Source of the DNA: Rhynchopus sp. YZ270_cl-10
Taxonomy: Eukaryota > Euglenozoa > Diplonemea > Diplonemida > Diplonemidae
NCBI GenBank assembly: GCA_964035575.1
Contig: OZ037879.1
Span: 372,001 to 436,000 of the forward strand
Direction: 5' to 3'
Length of the DNA: 64,000 nucleotides
The notes beneath the pieces are model-generated. The model did not search any database. It saw nothing but the letters and a program-made list of their open reading frames with translations, and was not told the origin of the DNA. Both the position numbers and the translations under genes were made by a program. This document shows, piece after piece, positions 56,126 through 64,000 of the stretch (its first letter is position 1; each line of letters begins with the position of its first letter).

Positions 56126-56953
56126 GTAAAAAAAATGGCGCGTGTGTGAATCAAAGGAAAGTTAGCGGAAGGGTACTTTATTTTTTCGGTTAAATTTCAC
56201 AGATACGCATTGCCAAGGAGAGAAGGGGAACAGAGTCGGAAGACGTCTTCCCCCTTACTCACAAATGCAAAGAAAAGTTGAAAAGGGGACTAAAAAAAGA
56301 TGAGTCCTGGCCTGGATCAGGAGTTTTGCCTAACAGCACAACACAAATCAGAAAGCCAAATATGGGGTTAAAAACAAAGAAGAAAGAGCTGACATGAACC
56401 CAAGCCCTCTCCTGCTTCACCTAAAACCACAAAGGAAAAGGTGTAAGGTGAATGTACCTCACGTGTACCTAAAAGAGAAGTTAAAAGTGCACGCCTCACC
56501 ATTCATCGGCGGACGCAGGTACTGGTTCTCCACGGGTTGTCGAACCCCAGAGAGCACTTCATTGGTATGCACACGGTTACCACGAAGGAGGGTGTATGCA
56601 GAAACAAAAGCATCACCTAAATTTCTTTTCAAAAAAAAAAAAATCTTTTGATTTCCACAACCCGCCCTTCCTCCCCTCCAATGTTATTGAAATTTTAAGT
56701 TAAAAGAAATACTGTTATAAAAAACGCTCCACTTCCCTTCCCTTGCCCCTTCACTTCTAAGTCTGTTGGGTGTTGTTTTTACTATTTCGAAAACTTGGTT
56801 GTATTAGCCACTCTAGAGTGTGCTCCACTTATGTTTCATTCCCACAAATCAAACCCGGGACTACATTTTTTTAAATCTTTTGACAATCCAATATCTTCCT
56901 TTAGACACAGTCAATGAGTCATCACTAAAAAAAAGCTAAAAAAAATCCTCACA
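56126..56953. other. Intergenic spacer
   Basis: Contains mini-hairpins at about 56390-56430 and 56440-56470, a GACGCA-family repeat with T-arm-like tail (56487-56550), and a GAAAACTTGGTTG-family repeat (56786-56838). Nothing else seen. Confidence 0.5.
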
Positions 56954-58324
56954 CTAAATTTGACATACATAGTTTGGACTGAAGGAGACATCATCTTCGA
57001 TGGTCCCACCAAAGGACCGCACCCGCTCCCTGAGGTACGCAGACTCAAGCTTTTCTTTGATGAGTTCATTGTTGAGACGCACTTTCAGGTGCTCATAGGT
57101 TTGCAACGTGGTCTCCCGCGAGCCCAGCAACGCTTTGTTCACCTGCTTCAACTCGACCATAAGCTGCAGGAGCACCTTCTTCTTCGCAAGCGGGAGATTC
57201 TCTGTTAGCTGTGAAACCCTGCGGACCAGCTCCCTCCGTCTCCCCGCTAGCTCTGGAGGCACCGCGCTGGCCCCCAACGACGCCTGCAGCAACGACTCCT
57301 TCGCGGAGGCATCGCTCACCCCAAGCAGACTCTGCGTTGAGGTGTTGATCTGCTCATTCAGCTTCGTCCCCAGCTCCTTCAGCATATTGTTCCCTGCGAC
57401 AATCGGGTTTACATGAGCACCGGGTTGCTTTACACGTGTCAATCTCAAAGGGTTCTGCAATTTCTCTTGAACCTCTGTTAAGAGAGAATGAAGCTGTCCA
57501 ATGGACCCATCTCGCTCGACGAGGTATCGTTTGATGATAGAATCACGGAGAGATACCTTTTCCTTTTTTTCGGTTGCGAGGCGGTGGTTTTCGTGTTGGC
57601 ATGCGACCAAGGCTTCGGTTAGTGCGAGGATACGTTGTTTCATTGTGGCAACTCCAGATAGTTCTCTTGGGTCTTCTTCTGCAACCTCTTTGGCAGGTTT
57701 GCTGGAACGTTCGTATTGACCGGTTGCGGAGCTAAGAAGAAGCCGGGTGGGAGGTGCGCTCCGACAGCGTCGCATCATTTTGGAGGAGAATAAAGGGTGT
57801 TTAGGGATCTGCCCGATTTCGGTTTCGTTTTGTCCTGCGTTTTTTAGTTTGTTGTTTGCTTCACTCCTTTTTGCGGAGGTTTCGCTCTTTAAATATTTGT
57901 TTTCAACTTCCAAAAGGGAGTTCCGTTTGTAAAGCTTCTTGATCAACTCTTCAGCGGTACGGAGCTTTTCCTTGGAAGCGTCTGATGGATCGGCAGGAGC
58001 GGGTTTGTCTTCATCAAGGGTTTTCTTATTGAGATAGCCTTGAACAAACGGAGGCGGTTGTGCGACGTTGAAGTCGGTTGCCCCATCGCCGTTGTAGCTG
58101 CAGTCTACGTATTTGAGGTATTCGCCAAAAATGAACTTCGCGCGGTAGATCGCCTTCAGCTCGGTGGAAATCTCCTGAAGTAAATCTGCTATCTCAATCT
58201 TGTTCTCCGCAATCACCACGTCCTTAGTATCCAGCTGCGAAAACCGCGACTGAACAAAGGTCCGCTTTGGGTTTGGAAACGGAATACTCGCTGCAGCGAC
58301 GTACAGTGGGTTGGATGCTGCCAT
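56954..58324 (-). CDS. Coiled-coil protein of unknown function (456 aa)
   Basis: A single open frame starting MAASNPLYVAAASIPFPNPK. It has helical, Lys/Glu/Leu-rich segments typical of coiled coils at about residues 115-165, 220-295 and 375-440, separated by a basic/Ser region (KMMRRCRSAPPTRLLLSSAT). No catalytic motif and no membrane segment. This layout is common for cytoskeletal or basal-body proteins, but nothing specific identifies it. The DNA before the ATG is almost pure C/T on the coding strand (58330-58375), as before the neighbouring genes. The ATG is the first in frame after that tract. Confidence 0.75.
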   Translation of the reverse strand: MAASNPLYVAAASIPFPNPKRTFVQSRFSQLDTKDVVIAENKIEIADLLQEISTELKAIYRAKFIFGEYLKYVDCSYNGDGATDFNVAQPPPFVQGYLNKKTLDEDKPAPADPSDASKEKLRTAEELIKKLYKRNSLLEVENKYLKSETSAKRSEANNKLKNAGQNETEIGQIPKHPLFSSKMMRRCRSAPPTRLLLSSATGQYERSSKPAKEVAEEDPRELSGVATMKQRILALTEALVACQHENHRLATEKKEKVSLRDSIIKRYLVERDGSIGQLHSLLTEVQEKLQNPLRLTRVKQPGAHVNPIVAGNNMLKELGTKLNEQINTSTQSLLGVSDASAKESLLQASLGASAVPPELAGRRRELVRRVSQLTENLPLAKKKVLLQLMVELKQVNKALLGSRETTLQTYEHLKVRLNNELIKEKLESAYLRERVRSFGGTIEDDVSFSPNYVCQI

Positions 58325-60172
58325 TTGGGTTGATTCAGAGGGGGGAGGATGAGGAGGGGGAGGAGGGGGGGGGGGTTTGTGGAGAGTTTTAAAGGGAGGG
58401 GGGGAGAGACTACTGTTGGGAAAACAAAATCAGAAAATAGTTATATTTAAACCCTATGAGGAATGGGAGAACCTGGGTGGGGTGAATGTGAGTAGGATTT
58501 TGTTGCCTTTTTTCCCCTCCCGGTCTACAGAGTGGGAGGGAGAGAGGGAGGGAGGCGATGGGTGCTAAAAAAAATACCCGTTTTTTTGAAAGTTTGAGAC
58601 ATTTTTGAAACTTTTCTTTTTTTGGTTTTTGCTTTTTTGCGAAGTAATTTTTTTTTGGATATCACATCACGAAGTTCACCTATGGTTGTGCTTATATCCG
58701 TAAAAAGGGGGGTGCGGGGGAAATAGGGTTTCATTGTTATAGCAACAACTCACCCTCCAAAAAGAGACTGGTTCTGTGTTCAAAGGTTACCATTTGTCTT
58801 TTTATTGAAAATTAGGAGGAAAAAAAAAACATCCCTTGGGTAGTAAATAGAATAAAGTAACACAACATCGGTGGGGTAAAAAGCCTTCCTTAGAGTTTTG
58901 AAATCCCAAACACCCACCCTTAGTTTTTACCCCACCGATGTTTGTTGTGTTACTGTATGTCCACTCCACACACCCCCCTCCGGCAGCTTGCCTTGCATTT
59001 CACGTTTGTTTTGTTTTTTTTTTTGTTTTTTTTGGAAACGATAACAACACCAGAGAAGGGCGAAAAAGAACACTTTTTTCTTTGTTTTTTTTTGCATGGG
59101 ATAACTAAAAAAAGAGAAAGTTTTGTAAAGACGATACTAAGCTCTCTCTGCTCTTCCGCTTAGACCACCTAAATTAAACCCACTCTGGTACTAAAATGTG
59201 AAACAAAACACAACACAACACATCACATCTAAAAAAAAAAAACCAAAAAAAAAAGCGAACTTTTTTTATTGTGTCCAGAAACACAGTCACGGGGGAGAAA
59301 GAAAGACGATGAAAATATGCCTCTGCCCACGTATCCACCAAAAAAACCCCCTCCTCCTCTCCTCTTTTTGACATAAGAAGGGCAGGCCCTCATTGGGCCT
59401 ACACTGCTATTGGAGAAGGGGGCAAAAGAAAAGTTTATAAGATGAACCTAAGCCTCTCGTGCATAGTCACCTTTCAAAATGCAACGACCCCGGAGATCGA
59501 TCTAAAACTGCTATCATCATCACCACCTACACGAGGACAACAACGACCTTTTGTGTGCTTTTTTTACACTATGTTTTTTACAAGCAAATATTTTTTTTTT
59601 ACAAATGCCATATAAAAAAACTTCTTGTAAACAGTGTGCACCATCGTGTTCCGTACTGCTGTCCCCACCCTTTTTTTGTTGCGTTGTTTACCCAATACTG
59701 GATAAAGGCTTTGCACCCAGTGTCGGAGCCGGTACAATCCTTTCACCCTTTTTTTGAATAGAGTGGAGAATAATTTGGAAAAAAGAAAAATAGACGAGGG
59801 TACAAGGCCCTCGTTCTTTGGCTTTATTGTGTTTTTTTGGGGGATTTTTTTTTCCATTTTTTTTTATATATTTGTGGCCACATCATTTACTGCCGATTCA
59901 AATCCCCCCTCCTTTTTTTGTGCAAGACGTACCCAAGGATGGTGATCCAATCCATAATCCTCGTTTATTTCTTAATTCCCGGTTAGAACCATGGTGATAA
60001 CATAACTTAAACACCAAAAACGATGAAAAACAACAAAAAAATGAGGGTACAGTTGAATCGCCTTTCCAGATAAATCTCCACATCAAAAAAGAAAAAAAGT
60101 TGGTCATGAGTCCTAACTACTAAGCCTCCGCTTTGCTCATCATGAACACCATTATTCCTTTTCACTTTCCTT
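58325..60172. other. Intergenic spacer
   Basis: Holds the pyrimidine tract of the coiled-coil gene, a 97-bp fold-back element (58857-58953), mini-hairpins at about 59125-59170 and 59435-59475, a related hairpin near 60100-60150, and A/T runs. No gene seen. Confidence 0.5.
58857..58953. mobile_element. 97-bp fold-back element
   Basis: Arms GTAACACAACA + TCGGTGGGGTAAAAA and their complement, separated by about 40 bp. The right arm has a 4-bp insertion (AACA) relative to the left. Typical of a small MITE; a strong terminator-like hairpin is an alternative. Confidence 0.6.
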
Positions 60173-61960
60173 TTATGAGGAGTGAAAACGGTAAATGCAG
60201 TCGGAGTTGATCTCTGTGACGTACATTCCGACTTCGAGCTCACCGCCGCCACCGCCACCAAATGTAACGATGTCGCCGTTCTGGAGGACACACGTCTCTT
60301 TTTTGACACCGTTCACGAAAAATCCGTTCGTCGAGCCTTGGTCAATCAGGGTTACCTGCGAACAGAAATGTTTGATTTTACTATTTTACTATTTTACCAA
60401 AGACAGTCTACCCCCAGGTTTGACTTTTTGGACAGTTCAGAACCACATCGGTACCGGTGTGGTTCTTTTAAGAAAGATAAAAATGACCACTCTGTTTCAC
60501 CACCTAAAGAAACGTTTGGGTAAGCGTCACCTTCTCAAAACAGACGCTTTTAAGCTCCCCCACCAAAAAAAAAAACATACTTCATATCCCGTTGCGTCTG
60601 TCTTCATCGCACGCTCGAAGATCGCATGCTTGCGGGAGATGTTGTTTACAATAAGCTCTGAGTCGAGCTGAATGTCTACGTGTGTAGTTGCACTACCACG
60701 GCCGAGCAGCATACGGTCTTTTGTAATTTGGATGACTGGGGGCATCACTTTGCTGGATGTGACACGGTCCAACGTTAGGTACGGTACGACAACAGTACCC
60801 TCAGCACCTCCCCCACCCAATAGATCTACAGAGCCCTGCGACGGCGCAGCCAGACTACTCCCCGCCACCCCAAGGTTCCCGGACAACGCTGGCAATGGTG
60901 TTGGCGACAGACCCACCGCATTCGGCTGTTTGTTCACCGAATCCGCTCTGTCCGACACACCCTCCGACTGCATCACCCCCGACTCCGCCAGCTGATCCTG
61001 CGCTGCCGGAACACTATCCACCGTCTCCACAATCTCCTGCTTTATTCTAACATCCGAGACGCTTGGGAGAGCCTCCTCTTTCATGTCGGTGTCAGGGATT
61101 TCTGGAATTTCAGGAATTTCAGGAATATCTTCTGCAACATCATCCTCCATAGTGTCTAGGTGCATGGACTCATTCGCGGCAGGGGTGATGCTGTCGTTGT
61201 CTTCCATGTTTCCTTCAGCTTCAGCTTCGGGTTCTTCAACTTCAGGTTTTTCAATTTCAACTTCAGGCTCAGAAGCTCCTAACGGAGTTGCAAAGAGGAG
61301 GGTCTGTCGCAAGGATGCCAGGGTAATAGACTGTCCATCAGAGGTAAGAAGTTCTCCCCCAAGCGCTGCGACGACCGATTCGAGGATGCTCCAGGTGCCT
61401 TTATCCTTGGGGGCGTCAGAGAGGGAGATGCGGGAGCCAAGGAGCGGGGACCCTGCGGAGGGCCTGCTGCGGTAGCTGTCGAGCGCGGGGCGGGTGCGGA
61501 GGAATTCTGGGTAGTACTTCTCTGGGTCGGATGTGGCGTCCACCCAGTACCCTGCGGCAAGGCTGTCGTGCACCCAGGATGGGGTCACAATGAGGGTGCT
61601 CTGGTACGAGCTTGCTGGCCGCCGCTTCACCTTCGAGAGCATAACGATTTCAGGAAAGCGTTCATGCCCTGTCCATTGGGAGAGCGCACGAAACACCTTT
61701 GCTGTAGAGTACTGCTCAGCCCTCCTCCCCTCAGGAACCACCAAATGACTGCACGACCGGAGTGTCTCCTCTGTGCATGTGTCCCCCCCTTTTCCAACCG
61801 CCCGCTTCGCTTTGTGGATTTGTTCTATCACCTCAGGGCCAACACCAGATGCCGCAATGCAAGGACACTGCAGGAGACTGCGTTGTGCGGTAGGAGTAGG
61901 TGTGGTGGTGGTCTCGGTGGTGGGGGAGGGCTGCTTGCGTTTGGTACCACGGCGGGGCAT
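60173..61960 (-). CDS. BRCT and FHA domain protein (two exons, 519 aa)
   Basis: Exon 1 (61960-60581) and exon 2 (60355-60173) join in phase 0 across a 225-nt intron (GTATGT...TTCGCAG). Residues about 28-150 hold a BRCT domain (TPSWVHDSLAAGYWVDA is the typical C-terminal helix). A possible second BRCT start lies near LLGSRISLSD. The middle is acidic with SQ/TP-rich tracts. The C-terminal FHA domain spans the intron: LLGRGS, then NNISRKHAIF, then GSTNGFFVNG; these are the conserved Gly-Arg, Ser-Arg-Lys-His and Asn phosphothreonine-binding positions. Both domains read phosphoproteins, chiefly in DNA-damage signalling. NBS1 and MDC1 have FHA first; here FHA is last. Likely nuclear (inference). 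The basic start MPRRGTKRKQP could be a nuclear signal. Confidence 0.88.
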
Positions 61961-62129
61961 TTTTTTTAGGGGGGTGTGGGGTTGTGTTGTGTGGTGATTT
62001 GCTGGGGGGATGGGTGATGTGGGGAAGGAAAAAATTCTGGTAAAAATCTAGAAAAAAAATCTTTCAAAACGTTTTCATGTGGCCATTTTTTCGTAGCCCG
62101 ATAGTTAATGTTATTCTGCTCCCCAAATA

Positions 62130-62816
62130 CTACTTCACGGCAAGGACCTCATCGATCAACCCTACCAGTACCCCATTGTCCGCCGTCCCCCAGAGTTTGT
62201 GTCCTTCTCCGTCTACTGTTTTGACTATAGGGTTGGATAGACTTCTTGCGAGGGCTTCTGTGTGTGGAAAAGGGACAATCGAGTCGTCTCTAGAGTGGAG
62301 CAACGCGACCGGGGCTGGGGAGGAGATGTGTGGCAGGGTGGGTGCCTGCATCATCTCGTGCATCTTATGGTAGGCGGGGGCAAGCAGCACGGCGCGGGTC
62401 CCTGGGTGTTCGTGTATTAACTCCACTGCCAGGGAGCCACCCCAACTAAACCCTACCACAATGTCAGGCTTTGTACGGTCAAATGCCTCCTTCGCTATCT
62501 TCAACGTCGCTTTGTAAGACCCAGAGATGCCCCTAGCCAAAAGGCTATGTCTAAAGACACACAGCGAAATGACATACACAAGCAACCCCACCGACACCCG
62601 CTTCGTCAAAAACCCCCCCAAAACGGCGGCAGCGATGCAGCCCAAACCTAGGCTGCTAAAGAGACCATACAAAATAGGGGAGTGCCGCTTGGTCAGGTAC
62701 ATCCCCAGGTCGGTGTAGGTGAAGTCGTACTTCATAGAGTCACGGAGGCAAGCGGGTTTCACGCTGTCAGGGTTTTCCTCAAAGCCATGCAGGTACAGAA
62801 CCTTAGGCTTGTTCAT
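62130..62816 (-). CDS. Alpha/beta hydrolase with membrane-like insertion (228 aa)
   Basis: A serine-hydrolase fold: N-terminal strand and oxyanion region VLYLHGFEENP (6-16), nucleophile elbow GFSWGG with Ser124, acid Asp177 or Asp178 in HSRDDSIVP, and His206 in GEGHKLW. Triad order and spacing fit the family. Residues about 46-95 form two hydrophobic stretches (YGLFSSLGLGCIAAAVLGGF, VGLLVYVISLCVF) inserted between the first strand and the elbow, so it may be membrane-bound. Substrate unknown; it resembles small UPF0227/YqiA-like esterases in size. The start follows a C/T-rich tract. It ends 170 bases before the start of the BRCT-FHA gene. Confidence 0.85.
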   Translation of the reverse strand: MNKPKVLYLHGFEENPDSVKPACLRDSMKYDFTYTDLGMYLTKRHSPILYGLFSSLGLGCIAAAVLGGFLTKRVSVGLLVYVISLCVFRHSLLARGISGSYKATLKIAKEAFDRTKPDIVVGFSWGGSLAVELIHEHPGTRAVLLAPAYHKMHEMMQAPTLPHISSPAPVALLHSRDDSIVPFPHTEALARSLSNPIVKTVDGEGHKLWGTADNGVLVGLIDEVLAVK

Positions 62817-63469
62817 GGTGTGTATGAGAGAGTGAGAGGGTGGGAGGAGGGGAGCACTCTGTCAGGAAAAGTGAGGTTTTTGTTGTGTCGACCATCGCCT
62901 AAGAACCCATGATAAACCCTTAAGGCTAGTAGAGCTGGTATTCAATGTTGGCCGAAGCCTTTGTGTGGAAGGTTTTGTTTTTGGTGGGCTGCCTTTGTTG
63001 GCAGTCGCCAACAGCAGTGCATCTTCTACAGTTACAGAGCAAAGCGCTACAGAAGCAGTGTTTCCCACGGTGAGATTTTGGGGTGAGAAATCTCACAAAA
63101 AAAAAAAAAAAAAAAAAAAGTGAGGTGAGAAATCTCACCTGCAGGAAAAAAAAAAAAAAAAAATCATGGTTGAACCACGGGAGTACCATGGGAACTGGGT
63201 TGCTGACCGCACCATCCAGGCTGTACCTCAATTTTTTTTTGCCTGCGGCGCCATTTTCCCTTTTTTGCTCCGCAAAAAAGGGTTAGGTGTGTGACTATGT
63301 GCTGTAAAAAAGATAGATTTTTACACTGTACCCTAATTTTTTTTCGCCTGCGGCGCCATTTGTTTGATTTTTTTTTGCTCCGCAAAAATCCCTATGTTCC
63401 CAATGTCCCTGGTCAGCAGTGCTGAGAAATTTTGGGCACAAAAACAAGCTGACCCCCCAATCTTCCAAC

Positions 63470-63725
63470 GACAGTGACATTTATGTCAACAATTTTTAGA
63501 AATGTTGCGTACCGTGGCTTCGCTTGGGTGCCATGCCTGCCATGACTGCCATGACTGCCGTTTATTTTGTAAATGTACTGAGGTTACTGATAATTCGTGT
63601 ACCACGTGTGCCTGGTGCAAATATCAATGAAGTGCCGAACTCCGAGAAATTCTCGCATTCCGCCGGAGGCCCCCAACTTGAGCTAAGGTGGGGACCCGGG
63701 CGCGCGAAGCGCGCCCGGGCTCGCC
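63470..63725 (-). repeat. 250-bp repeat, inverted partner of 41040-41285
   Basis: Complementary to the intron copy, with a short triplication of CATGACTGC-like words (63530-63560) specific to this copy. Includes GTACCGTGGCTTCGC and a GGGCGCGCGAAGCGCGCCC-type hairpin. Confidence 0.75.
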
Positions 63726-63814
63726 ACACCTATACAAAAACCCGCAAAACCGCAAAATCTCACCTATTTTCAGAGTTAGGTGAGATGCTGGGAAACACTG
63801 TACAGAAGAAAAAT

Positions 63815-63987
63815 AGAAACTTAACACTCATCACACGATAAAACCCATGGGAGAGGTTGTGGTGAAACGCACACACCTCGACCTGTTTGGTGAGGAGTGG
63901 CTCTGCAGCGCGGTTCGTCTCTAGAACCGCAAAGTGTGTTCAAAATGCTTCGTTTCTATTTCCTCCTTCATTTCATGAGGTGACAAA
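63815..63987. repeat. 165-bp dispersed repeat, copy 2
   Basis: Direct-orientation partner of 36463-36626. TAGAAACTTAACACTCATCA-like words begin the unit, and the first of them recur at the window edge. Confidence 0.7.
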
Positions 63988-64000
63988 ATAGAAACTTAAC

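Larger units (their letters stand above)
62817..64000. other. Terminal repeat-rich stretch
   Basis: No gene seen. Contains GGTGAGAAATCTCACC hairpins beside A runs (63070-63165), two tandem units with GCCTGCGGCGCCATTT and TTTTGCTCCGCAAAAA (63240-63395), the 250-bp inverted repeat (63470-63725) and the 165-bp repeat (63815-63987), whose first words begin again at 63984, so a tandem copy probably continues beyond the window. Confidence 0.55.

Overview
The window is nuclear DNA of a unicellular eukaryote that I cannot place to genus. It has spliceosomal introns with GTATGT/GTATGC/GTGATA donors (some only 45-49 nt), the standard genetic code, eukaryote-only domain combinations (PDZ, BRCT+FHA, carnitine acyltransferase), long A/T homopolymers and very sparse genes. 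No rRNA, tRNA, CRISPR array or bacterial-type operon is visible.

Layout. Positions 1-30 kb hold no convincing host gene. They carry terminal-inverted-repeat (TIR) elements, minisatellites and many short dispersed stem-loop repeats separated by A/T runs. A tandem trio of one TIR element lies at 7.5-12.5 kb, a candidate 5-kb composite element at 13.8-19.0 kb, and a TIR element filled with satellite at 24.6-25.8 kb. Genes begin with a PDZ-domain protein (30.7-31.6 kb). Two more mobile elements follow: one of 1.25 kb at 33-34.2 kb with a 3-bp target duplication, and one of 2.0 kb at 37.8-39.8 kb with roughly 200-bp TIRs. From 40.2 to 62.8 kb lie seven genes or gene candidates, all on the minus strand: a three-exon proline/acid-rich protein, a carnitine/choline acyltransferase, a damaged or multi-exon Cys-rich protein, a membrane protein, a coiled-coil protein, a two-exon BRCT+FHA protein and an alpha/beta hydrolase. 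The last 1.2 kb are repeats.

The gene products (fatty-acyl transfer, DNA-damage-type phosphopeptide recognition, hydrolase, scaffolds) do not form one pathway. The shared features are their common orientation and the pyrimidine-rich DNA just before most start codons.

The unusual content is the repeat system. (1) Seven satellite blocks in six places are all built from 5-, 7- or 8-mers containing one GTAC. (2) One internal cassette is found in five copies between three unrelated kinds of element end. (3) Dispersed mini-hairpins keep a constant CTCTCGT loop while their stems change in compensating pairs. (4) Several elements each carry their own clustered subterminal word. Coordinates of repeats were read by eye and may be off by a few bases.
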